Source: a virus. Taken from it: a DNA stretch of 33,442 nucleotides. Position numbers and translations under genes: made by a program. The stretch spans positions 1 through 33,442 of the IMG/VR virus record IMGVR_UViG_3300025769_000442; one strand, written 5' to 3'. Under the pieces are notes generated by a model. The model was given only the letters and a program-made list of their open reading frames with translations, did no database searches and was not told where the DNA came from. Below are positions 1 through 7,699 of this stretch, in pieces. The first letter of the stretch is position 1. Each line of letters opens with the position of its first letter.

Positions 1-1046
1 TATTTTCTGGTGGTCAAGATTCAGGTGGTAGGCTTAACGTAATACAACAGATTACAATAGCTACTACAGGAAACGCTACAGATTTTGGCGATTTACTTTC
101 AGTTACTTCTTATAATGCATCTACTTGCTCTGGTAATCCAGCAGTACAAAACGAAACAGGTTTTGCTCCAGCAGCCATAGGGTTATTCGCAGGTGGTGAA
201 CCTTCTGCTGGTGGTAATCAAAGCACCATTGAATATATAGACATAGCCACAACAGGTAATTCATCTATGTTTGGTGATCTTACAGGAAAACGATATATAG
301 GTGGTTTAGGTTCTGGAATAGCCTCTGCAACTAGAGGTGTATTTGCAGGTGGACATACAGGTTCTGGAGCGGTTGATATTATAGAGTACGTTACTTTTTC
401 AACTAAATCTAAGGCAACAGACTTTGGCAATCTAACTAGTACCATGTATGCTATGGGAGCAGCTTCAAATAGCACAAGAGGAATAGCATTTGGAGGTCAT
501 AGTGGTTCCGCGACAACTAATGTAATTCAATATGTTACTATTGCCAGTGCTGGAAATGCAACAGACTTTGGCGATCTTGGTGGTACTAGTGAAGAAGGAA
601 TGGCATTAGCAAATACTACTAGAGGTGTGCATCATAGGGCTACTAGTTCAAATGTAATGGAGTATGTCACTATTGCCTCTACTGGAAACGCTACGGATTT
701 CGGTGATACTATTACAAATTTACAACGAGCAGGTGCAGTAGCTAGTAGTACTAGAGGTGTATTTGCTGGAGGAAAAAGTGATTTTTATACAACGCTAAAT
801 GTTATTCAATACATTACTATAGCTAGTGAAGGTAACTCAACAGATTTTGGAGACTTAGGAGCCACTATAGAAAGACTATCTGGTGTATCTTCTGGCACAA
901 GAGGGGTATTTAGTAGCAGTAATGCAGTAACAGGTATGGAGTATATTACTATTGCAAGTACAGGTAACGCTACTGATTTCGGAGATATGTCTCTAAACGC
1001 TGGTCATAGAATGACAGCATCAAGCGCACATGGAGGTATAGCATAA
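1..1046 (+). CDS. Kelch-like repeat tail protein, copy 1 (5' truncated)
   Basis: The reading frame is open from the window edge (codons in phase with base 3) to TAA at 1044-1046, so the N-terminus is missing. It is built of about 48-residue repeats. Each has a TRGVFAGG-type strand, a [IV][IQD][YF][VI]TIAST strand and a NATDFGDL turn. This spacing mimics kelch repeats (GG ... Y ... aromatic ... R), so a beta-propeller fold is inferred. One repeat is visible before a NETGFAPAAIGLFAGG linker and six follow it; the protein ends in SSAHGGIA, as in its two downstream paralogs. The stop overlaps the next start (TAATG). Likely a tail-tip or fibre-associated protein that touches the host surface, judged from its place with virion genes; binding function is not shown. 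Confidence is high for the gene, moderate for the fold. Confidence 0.85.
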   Translation, partial: FSGGQDSGGRLNVIQQITIATTGNATDFGDLLSVTSYNASTCSGNPAVQNETGFAPAAIGLFAGGEPSAGGNQSTIEYIDIATTGNSSMFGDLTGKRYIGGLGSGIASATRGVFAGGHTGSGAVDIIEYVTFSTKSKATDFGNLTSTMYAMGAASNSTRGIAFGGHSGSATTNVIQYVTIASAGNATDFGDLGGTSEEGMALANTTRGVHHRATSSNVMEYVTIASTGNATDFGDTITNLQRAGAVASSTRGVFAGGKSDFYTTLNVIQYITIASEGNSTDFGDLGATIERLSGVSSGTRGVFSSSNAVTGMEYITIASTGNATDFGDMSLNAGHRMTASSAHGGIA

Positions 1047-2914
1047 TGGCTCCATCATTCTCAGGTGTATGGAATATATCTACTCAATATCAGTATAGAA
1101 CTGGTTGGCCTATTGATGCTAATTTAGGAGCAAAAGGTTTTTTTGCAGGTGGTTCTGCTAATGCTGGAACCTCTAATGTTGTAGATGTTATTACGATAGA
1201 ATCTACTGGTGCTAATGCTACAGACTTTGGAAATTTAACAGCAACTAGAACAAAAGGTTTTGCTACTTCTAATAATACAAGAGGATTAATAACAGGTGGA
1301 GAAGGTGGTATTTCATCTGCTGCTAGTATTGATTATATAGAATTAGCCTCTGCTGGTAATGCTAGTGATTTTGGAGATTTGGCTAATCATGCTTCTTTTA
1401 GAGAGGATGGTTGTGCGTTTGCAGGTAATGTAAGAGCAATATTTGCAGGTGGAAACGACAATACAGGGGGAGGTGGTGTTGGTAAAGATTATATTGATTT
1501 TGTAACTATCCAAACACTAGGTAATGCGATAGATTTTGGTAATCTTACTGATGGCCTTAATGCAAATGCGGGATTTGCAAGTTCTACTAGAGGAATAAGT
1601 TCTGGAGGATACAATGATGCTGGTTCCAGTTCTAATATAATTCAATATGTTACGATAGCTACTACTGGAAATGCTACAGATTTCGGAGATCTTACTGCTG
1701 CAAGATATGCAACTACTGGTTGTGCAAGTGCAACAAGAGGTTTAACAGCAGGAGGTGTTGATGGTGGTAGCAATAACATAATTGACTATATTACAATAGC
1801 CTCAATTGGTAATGCTACAGATTTCGGGGATTTGACAAAAGCATCGTACTATAACACTGCCTGTTCAAATGCAACAAAAGGTCTGCTTACAGCAGGTACA
1901 AATAACTCCACTCAAGCTGTAGAATTTGTAACCCTAGCTACTACAAGCAATTCTGCTGACTTCGGAGATCTTAGTGTAGCTCGTGTATTTGCCGAGGGTT
2001 TTTCAGACAGTACACCTTCAAGTGCATTAGAGGCAGGTTTTCCTCCTGCTGCTATGGGATTGTTTGGTGGTGGTTTAGGTGACGGTAGTCCAAGATATTT
2101 GCCAACAATAACATATATAAATATTGCATCTACTGGAGACACAATACTTTTTGGTGATCTAAGTGTTGGTAGAGATTATATTTCAAGTGGTGGATTTGCT
2201 TCAACTACTAGAGGTTGTTTTGCAGGGGGATATAATGGAAGCCAAACTAATATAATAGATTTTGTAGCTTTTTCTACAAAAGGCAAGGCAACGGACTTTG
2301 GAAACTTAACAACAGATCCTTATGGTGGTGCTGCTGGATCTAATTCTACAAGAGGTATTAATGCAGGAGGAAATGCTACTAGTGGTGCAACTAATATAAT
2401 TGACTATGTTACTATAGCAAGTGCAGGTAATGCGACAGATTTTGGGGATCTGCTTGGAGCAAAACAGTATTTAACTACTGTTCAAAGTTCCACACGATTA
2501 GTCATTGGTGGTGGTTTTCAATCAAACGTAATTCAATATGTCACCATAGCCAGTACAGGAAATGCTACAGATTTTGGAGATTTAACTCAAGCTAGAGGCA
2601 ATTTATCAGGAGCAAGTTCTTCTACTAGAGGTGTGTTTGGTGGCGGTAATTCTAGCGGTACAGTTAATACTATTGATTACATTACTATCGCTTCTACTGG
2701 AAATGCTACAGATTTTGGAGATCTTACAGTAACAAAAGAGTTTGCTCCTGCTGTATCTTCTGGAACAAGGGCTGTATTTGGCTCGAAAGAAAACAGTAAT
2801 GTTATGGATTATGTAACTATTGCAAGTACAGGCAATGCTCAAGATTTTGGAGATATGTTACCTTATCATGTAAATGGTGGATCAGTATCAAACTCACATG
2901 GAGGTATAGCTTAA
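1046..2914 (+). CDS. Kelch-like repeat tail protein, copy 2
   Basis: 622 aa, complete. The N-terminal segment carries SGVWNISTQ and YRTGWP, a W/WP motif also present in copy 3 and often seen at the start of Gly-rich marine phage tail proteins. I count twelve DFG[DN]L-type turns, six before the AGFPPAAMGLFGGG linker (near residue 340) and six after it. This suggests two six-bladed propellers in one chain. The C-terminus SNSHGGIA looks like a partial strand that could close the second propeller. Start ATG overlaps the previous stop (TAATG) and its own stop overlaps the next ATG the same way, so the three are probably translationally coupled. Probable receptor-binding or tail appendage role by context; no catalytic motif is seen. 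Confidence 0.88.
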   Translation: MAPSFSGVWNISTQYQYRTGWPIDANLGAKGFFAGGSANAGTSNVVDVITIESTGANATDFGNLTATRTKGFATSNNTRGLITGGEGGISSAASIDYIELASAGNASDFGDLANHASFREDGCAFAGNVRAIFAGGNDNTGGGGVGKDYIDFVTIQTLGNAIDFGNLTDGLNANAGFASSTRGISSGGYNDAGSSSNIIQYVTIATTGNATDFGDLTAARYATTGCASATRGLTAGGVDGGSNNIIDYITIASIGNATDFGDLTKASYYNTACSNATKGLLTAGTNNSTQAVEFVTLATTSNSADFGDLSVARVFAEGFSDSTPSSALEAGFPPAAMGLFGGGLGDGSPRYLPTITYINIASTGDTILFGDLSVGRDYISSGGFASTTRGCFAGGYNGSQTNIIDFVAFSTKGKATDFGNLTTDPYGGAAGSNSTRGINAGGNATSGATNIIDYVTIASAGNATDFGDLLGAKQYLTTVQSSTRLVIGGGFQSNVIQYVTIASTGNATDFGDLTQARGNLSGASSSTRGVFGGGNSSGTVNTIDYITIASTGNATDFGDLTVTKEFAPAVSSGTRAVFGSKENSNVMDYVTIASTGNAQDFGDMLPYHVNGGSVSNSHGGIA

Positions 2915-4875
2915 TGACTCAAAGATACCTTGGTGGGATAATAACAGCAAACCCAACAGAGCCATCTAGTAATCTATCTACTGCATCTGCATCTGGTATG
3001 TGGACATTGCAGGAAGCATTGAGTTTCTATAGAGCAGGTGATTGGCCTGATCCTTCTAATACGCCTAGCAATGCTTTTTTTGTAGGAGGTTTTTCGGGAG
3101 CAGGTAATAGTACATCAGATGTAATACAAACAGTTGTTGTTGAATCGGCAGGTAATGCGACAGATTTTGGAGACTTAACCGCTGCTAAAAGTTCAGGTAG
3201 TAGTTTTTCTAATGATACTAGAGGCTTTTATGCAGGAGGAGGTAGTGGTAATGTAATTGAAAAATTTACTATGGCCTCTTCTGGTAACGCTACTGATTTT
3301 GGTGATTTAACAAATACACCTGATCTTGGTTCATCATTAGCTAACAATGTTAGAGGTATTTTTGCAGGAGGTAATGTTTCAGGTGCAGTAAATGTAATTC
3401 AATATATAACAATACCTACTGATGGTAACGCTATTGATTTTGGTGATCTTCTATCAACAACAAAAGATAGAGCAGGACAATCAGCTTCTACTACAAGAGG
3501 TATAATAGCAGGTGGTAATACAGGAAGTGTTAGTAATGTAATCCAGTATATTACCATTGCTTCTACAGCTAACGCTACAGATTTTGGTGATCTTACTCAA
3601 GCTAGAAACTATATGAGTTCAGGTGTCTCAGCGTCATCAACAAGAGGCTTATTTGCTAGTGGTTATAATAATAATATGACTTCTTATAATATTATAGATT
3701 ACATCACAATAGCAAGTACAGGAAATGCGACAGATTTTGGTGATATGTCTAGTCATGGTTATAGAGGAGGATCAACAAGTAATTCTACTAGGGCATTGTT
3801 TGCTGGTGGGTATAGAGGAGATGGTAACTTAGGTTCTGCTGCTGAAGGTGTATCTAATGTTATAGATTTTGTAACTATAGCTTCAACTGGTAATGCGTCA
3901 GATTTTGGTGATTTATTAGATGTATTTGGTGAAACTAGTGGTTGTTGTGCTGGTACACCAGCAGGGCAAAACGAAACTGGATTTCCTCCTGCTGCTATGG
4001 GTTTAATTGCTGGTGGTAATGAGCCTAATAACACAACTATTGCTTATATTAACATTGCAAGTACAAGTAATGAAATTCAGTTTGGAGATTTAACAAGCAG
4101 AAGATATAGATTATCAGGTGTAGCAAGTGCAACTCGTTGTGTTTGGTGGGGTGGTTATATTCAAGCAAATACAGCAGCAATGGAGTTCAGCACATTTAGC
4201 ACAAAAGGAATAGCACAAAACTTTGGAAATTTAACAAGTCTTAATAATAGCTCTTTAGGTTCTGTAAGTAATGGTACTAGGGGTGTATTAGCAAGAGGAG
4301 ATGTAGCTGGTAGTGAATCGAATATCATTGAATATATAACTATAGGTACAGAAGGAAACTCTACAGACTTTGGTGATTTAACTCTAGCAAGAAATTATGG
4401 TGGAGGTAATGGAAACTCTACTACTAGAGGATTATTTGCTGGTGGTTTTACAGGATCTGCATGGTCAAACGTTATTGATTATGTAACTATAGCTAGTACT
4501 GGAAACGCACAAGATTTTGGTGATATTAGCACTGCTACATATTACGCTGGTGGTGGGGGAAGTTCAACTAGAGCAGTTTACGGTGGTGGTGCAACTGCAT
4601 CTGCTGATGTAAATACAATAGAATATGTGACCATAGCCAGTACAGGTAATGCTACTGATTTTGGGGATCTTACTGTAGCTAGACAAACAGGTACAGGATC
4701 TATGTCTAGTTCTACTAGGTGTGTATTTAGAGGAGAAAACGATGTAGGCGATTCTCAAAACGTAATGGACTATATAACTATTGCTTCTACTGGAAACGCT
4801 ACAGATTTCGGAGACACTATTGCTAGTAGAGATCAGGCAGGTGGAGTTACCTCTAATTCACATGGTGGAATTTAA
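2914..4875 (+). CDS. Kelch-like repeat tail protein, copy 3
   Basis: 653 aa, complete. The architecture matches copy 2: an N-terminal SGMWTLQEA ... YRAGDWP segment, six kelch-like repeats, a NETGFPPAAMGLIAGG linker and six more repeats, ending SNSHGGI. Residues special to a given repeat position are kept between copies. For example the first repeat after the linker has YINIAST and a diverged turn (EIQFGDL), and the second has FSTKG and FGNL. This points to duplication of the whole gene. It is the last gene before a new promoter at 4883. Likely a host-contact tail component; a glycan or protein target cannot be told from sequence. Confidence 0.88.
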   Translation: MTQRYLGGIITANPTEPSSNLSTASASGMWTLQEALSFYRAGDWPDPSNTPSNAFFVGGFSGAGNSTSDVIQTVVVESAGNATDFGDLTAAKSSGSSFSNDTRGFYAGGGSGNVIEKFTMASSGNATDFGDLTNTPDLGSSLANNVRGIFAGGNVSGAVNVIQYITIPTDGNAIDFGDLLSTTKDRAGQSASTTRGIIAGGNTGSVSNVIQYITIASTANATDFGDLTQARNYMSSGVSASSTRGLFASGYNNNMTSYNIIDYITIASTGNATDFGDMSSHGYRGGSTSNSTRALFAGGYRGDGNLGSAAEGVSNVIDFVTIASTGNASDFGDLLDVFGETSGCCAGTPAGQNETGFPPAAMGLIAGGNEPNNTTIAYINIASTSNEIQFGDLTSRRYRLSGVASATRCVWWGGYIQANTAAMEFSTFSTKGIAQNFGNLTSLNNSSLGSVSNGTRGVLARGDVAGSESNIIEYITIGTEGNSTDFGDLTLARNYGGGNGNSTTRGLFAGGFTGSAWSNVIDYVTIASTGNAQDFGDISTATYYAGGGGSSTRAVYGGGATASADVNTIEYVTIASTGNATDFGDLTVARQTGTGSMSSSTRCVFRGENDVGDSQNVMDYITIASTGNATDFGDTIASRDQAGGVTSNSHGGI

Positions 4876-4882
4876 ATAAACC

Positions 4883-4911
4883 TTGACAAATACTTGAAAA
4901 TATGGTATAAA
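4883..4911 (+). promoter_or_regulatory. Sigma70-type promoter for the second virion operon
   Basis: TTGACA at 4883-4888, a 17-nt spacer, then TATAAA at 4906-4911 (extended context TATGGTATAAAT). It sits in the only sizeable gap on the + strand, between the kelch genes and the 276-aa gene at 4961. The fit to the bacterial housekeeping consensus is close, so host RNA polymerase use is likely. Confidence 0.8.
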
Positions 4912-4915
4912 TGAG

Positions 4916-4931
4916 ATCCCTTTTGAGGGAT
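4916..4931 (+). other. Hairpin at the predicted mRNA 5' end
   Basis: ATCCCT (4916-4921) and AGGGAT (4926-4931) form a 6-bp stem with a TTTG loop just downstream of the -10 box. The transcript would start inside or right before it. It may protect the 5' end of the virion mRNA. It could instead be a weak terminator for the kelch operon, but only a couple of Ts follow the stem. Confidence 0.5.
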
Positions 4932-4960
4932 TTCCCAAAAACATAAATGGAGTTTAATAC

Positions 4961-5791
4961 ATGACTAATACTAGTTTAGTAGCACATGAACTAAAAGTAA
5001 ACTTACCTGCTGATGTAAAGCCAGAATACAATACTATGTTGGCTAACATACAGGAGAAAATGCCAGCAGTAGCACAAGCTACTTCTAACTTTCACAAGTC
5101 GCACTCACAGTTCATGGGTGTTACATTAGACGTAACTGCAATCACGCCTATTCGATCTGTAAAGCACACACTAGCTGAGATAGATAGGACTAGAGGTGCA
5201 TTGCAAGAAGCATACATTGGTATGAAGAAGAAAGAGAATGAACTAAAGAAGAAAGAACGTGAATTAGAAACGTGTGAGGATGATCTAGATCGTGAACTAC
5301 TAGAGATAGAGATACTAGAGATAGAAGGTCATCTAGCAGGTACTAAGAATAGTGTACAGGGTGCAATCAGAAAGATGTCATTTTTTACTAACCAGTATGA
5401 CAACCTTATGAAGCATATAGGTAAAGAAGAACTGACTGAAGCTGACTACGAGTTAGAGGAAGCACGATACCATATTATGACCTGTATGAAACAGGCATTA
5501 AATAGTGCTAGACCTAGAGGTGGTACAATTGATGAGGGTAATATGATCTACCTATTTGACTTAGGTATCAATGCAGCCCAAGCACAAGCAGAAGTATTTG
5601 CGTACCTACAATGGGAAAATAAAATTATTAGTGAAGGTAAAGCCCCAACTCATGCTAATACAGTAGAATGGTTAGAGGCTTGTGCAGATAAGTGGGCAAG
5701 TTGTCCTGCTGATTTTGCAAACAGTCGTGGGTTTGATGTGTATGATCCATTGTCATTAACTAATGTACCACAATTAGAAGCAGCCGAATAG
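4961..5791 (+). CDS. Coiled-coil protein of unknown function, first gene after the promoter
   Basis: 276 aa. ATG follows a GGAG ribosome-binding site (ATGGAGTTTAAT). The middle third (about residues 80-140) is a charged K/E-rich helix with heptad-like leucines, probably a coiled coil; the rest looks alpha-helical and soluble. No enzyme motif, signal peptide or membrane segment is visible. Being the first gene of the operon led by the consensus promoter at 4883 suggests an abundant product, perhaps a virion or assembly (scaffold-like) protein. That role is inference only and I do not recognise the family. Confidence 0.8.
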   Translation: MTNTSLVAHELKVNLPADVKPEYNTMLANIQEKMPAVAQATSNFHKSHSQFMGVTLDVTAITPIRSVKHTLAEIDRTRGALQEAYIGMKKKENELKKKERELETCEDDLDRELLEIEILEIEGHLAGTKNSVQGAIRKMSFFTNQYDNLMKHIGKEELTEADYELEEARYHIMTCMKQALNSARPRGGTIDEGNMIYLFDLGINAAQAQAEVFAYLQWENKIISEGKAPTHANTVEWLEACADKWASCPADFANSRGFDVYDPLSLTNVPQLEAAE

Positions 5792-5805
5792 GAAAGGAAA
5801 CCAAT

Positions 5806-6150
5806 ATGGCTTATAAAGTATGTAAATATCGGCTCAATGCTGATGGAACAATACCAGACTTCTTGCATTTCGGGCATAGCCCAATGGGGATGCATGGAGT
5901 GTATGTAGTTGTAGATGCCGATACAGCATCCCCTAGAGATAATGTTATGATCGGCATTGTTAAAGATGGTGGTAGCGGTGATTTTGAGGAGATTACTAGT
6001 AAAGATAATCTACAAACATATCTAACTTCTGTATCAGGAGATTGGACAGATCCAGATCCAGATGACCCCGATAGTACTGTAGCATTTGATAATGCAGCTC
6101 ATGCAACTTTAGTATGGGATGCTTTAGACGCTTGTAACGCGACACTATAA
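5806..6150 (+). CDS. Small acidic protein of unknown function
   Basis: 114 aa, beginning 14 nt after the previous stop with AGGAAA upstream. Predicted beta-rich N-terminal half (VYVVVDAD) and an acidic, proline-rich stretch near residues 84-92 (DPDPDDPDST). No recognisable domain. It lies within the virion operon, so a structural or assembly role is possible but not shown. Confidence 0.75.
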   Translation: MAYKVCKYRLNADGTIPDFLHFGHSPMGMHGVYVVVDADTASPRDNVMIGIVKDGGSGDFEEITSKDNLQTYLTSVSGDWTDPDPDDPDSTVAFDNAAHATLVWDALDACNATL

Positions 6151-6160
6151 GGAGCAAACT

Positions 6161-6400
6161 ATGATGGGCGAGATATCACCAGTAATTTTTTGGAACGTAG
6201 TACTAACGCTGGTGATCGCACCTGCTATATGGATGTTCAGAAACCTCATGGGAGAAGTTAAACGCATAGATATACTTCTAAATAGAACTAGAGAAGATTA
6301 CTCTACTAAAGCAGAGCTAAGAGAAGATATGAGAATGGTTACAGAAGCTCTACATAGGTTAGAGGATAAGTTAGATAAAGTATTAGAGAGGGGTAAGTAA
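6161..6400 (+). CDS. Small one-TM membrane protein with cytoplasmic coiled coil (possible lysis accessory)
   Basis: 79 aa. One hydrophobic segment at about residues 7-27 (VIFWNVVLTLVIAPAIWMF) is followed by a charged helix with heptads (KAELREDMRMVTEALHRLEDK). Two ATGs are adjacent; the first is chosen because GGAG lies 8 nt upstream. Size and layout fit a small holin or inner-membrane spanin-like protein, or a virion membrane anchor. No outer spanin partner or endolysin was seen nearby, so the lysis role is tentative. Confidence 0.75.
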   Translation: MMGEISPVIFWNVVLTLVIAPAIWMFRNLMGEVKRIDILLNRTREDYSTKAELREDMRMVTEALHRLEDKLDKVLERGK

Positions 6401-6401
6401 G

Positions 6402-7688
6402 ATGGCTCAGTTAAATTTATTTGAAAAACAGACATATTTAAATAACAACCCAGATTTAGTTGCAGCATTTAATGATCCTAACACAGGTCAATCTGATCTT
6501 TTTGAGGGTGATATAAATGCTTTTGCAGAAGCACACTATAATTATGCTGTAAATACTAAAGAGGAAGTAGATAGTCCTGCTAGAAATTTAAGTTTAGCTC
6601 CTACTCCTTCTTCAACAGGAATTACTCAAGAACAACTTACTGAAGCAATAAGTGGTATTGAAACTAATGTTGATAACAGATCATATGGAGGTAGTAGCAC
6701 AGGTCCATCTCAAGCAGAAATGATTGCAGCTTTTAAAGCTGCTCAACCTGATTTAGACACTTCTGGTATTATGAGTGCTATTGGTACAGGAACTACTGGT
6801 GTAGATACACCTGCTACAGGACTATATAGACCATTAGAAGGGTTACAGGCTCAAGTAGGACAACAAGCTACTGATACTCAAGCTGCTACAGGATTGTTTC
6901 AACCTTTAGGTAACATAGAATCTAGAATAGGTCAAGCAGCAATACCAGGAACAACAGATGGTGAAGCTGTAGCACCTACAGGATTGTTTGCAGGACAAGC
7001 AGGTATCATGTCTAACATTGGTCAAGCAGGTACAGCATCACAAGAAGCTACTGGATTATATGGTGGACAAGCTAACATATTAGGTAATCAAGGTACAATA
7101 ACTGCAAATCAAGCTGCAATCGGTGGTGGAGTAACAGGATTACAACAAACAGTGGGTCAGGCAGCAGGAGTAGAAGCAGATGGTGTAACTCCTACAGCAC
7201 CTACAGGATTGTTTGCAGGACAAGCTGGATTAGTAAGTGGTCAACAACAATTAGGTAGAAATATAACTGGTGAGTTAGGTGGACTAGGTAGTGACTTAGC
7301 ATCCTTTCGTACAGCAGCAGAAGCATATCAAAGACAAGCAGAGACTGCCAGGGGTGACATACAAGGTACACAAAGAGCAGGTCAATCAGAACTAGAAAGA
7401 CAAATAGGTGGTGTAGGTATAGCGTCTAATCGTGCAGCAGAAATGCTTACACAACAAAGACAAGCTGAAGCATTGGCTAATAGACAAGCACGATTTGCAC
7501 AACCAGCTAATCCTGTACAACAACAGGCACAGTCTTTTGCACAGACAGCAGGTAGAAACTTAGCTACCCCAGCCGCACGGCAACAAGCTGTAGGTCCATT
7601 GGGACCACAATCTCAAGACCCTAGAGATGTATTTATTCAAAATTTATTTAGAACTTCTCAGGGATTGATGAATAGAACACCAGTGTAA
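6402..7688 (+). CDS. Virion-associated protein with N-terminal NPD module and TGLF repeats
   Basis: 428 aa. Residues about 5-50 form a degenerate copy of the module YLxxNPDxxxA ... HY, found twice in the next protein. Residues about 139-270 contain six copies of an Ala/Gly/Gln-rich unit starting TGL[FY] or TGL (at residues 139, 163, 193, 217, 245 and 268; period 23-30). The C-terminal part is an Ala/Gln-rich charged helix. The composition resembles internal or ejection proteins of short-tailed phages. Start ATG lies one base after the previous stop, with GAGGGG just upstream. Function inferred from position and composition only. Confidence 0.82.
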   Translation: MAQLNLFEKQTYLNNNPDLVAAFNDPNTGQSDLFEGDINAFAEAHYNYAVNTKEEVDSPARNLSLAPTPSSTGITQEQLTEAISGIETNVDNRSYGGSSTGPSQAEMIAAFKAAQPDLDTSGIMSAIGTGTTGVDTPATGLYRPLEGLQAQVGQQATDTQAATGLFQPLGNIESRIGQAAIPGTTDGEAVAPTGLFAGQAGIMSNIGQAGTASQEATGLYGGQANILGNQGTITANQAAIGGGVTGLQQTVGQAAGVEADGVTPTAPTGLFAGQAGLVSGQQQLGRNITGELGGLGSDLASFRTAAEAYQRQAETARGDIQGTQRAGQSELERQIGGVGIASNRAAEMLTQQRQAEALANRQARFAQPANPVQQQAQSFAQTAGRNLATPAARQQAVGPLGPQSQDPRDVFIQNLFRTSQGLMNRTPV

Positions 7689-7699
7689 GGTAGGATATC

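Larger units (their letters stand above)
1..4875 (+). repeat. Tandem array of kelch-like coding repeats across three paralogs
   Basis: At least 31 copies of a roughly 145-nt coding unit lie head to tail (7 in the partial first gene, 12 in each complete gene). The most conserved DNA part encodes TIASTGNATDFGDL, and many copies share near-identical stretches such as gctacagattttggagat. This much direct repetition allows recombination between repeats or whole genes, so repeat number may vary between related phages. Counted by eye from the conserved FG turn. Confidence 0.85.

Noticed and set aside
218-4758. Several - strand ORFs of 60-90 codons within the kelch genes
   Set aside because: They mirror the repeated codons of the + strand genes, have no ribosome-binding sites and encode low-complexity Ser/Cys-rich or Pro-rich peptides.
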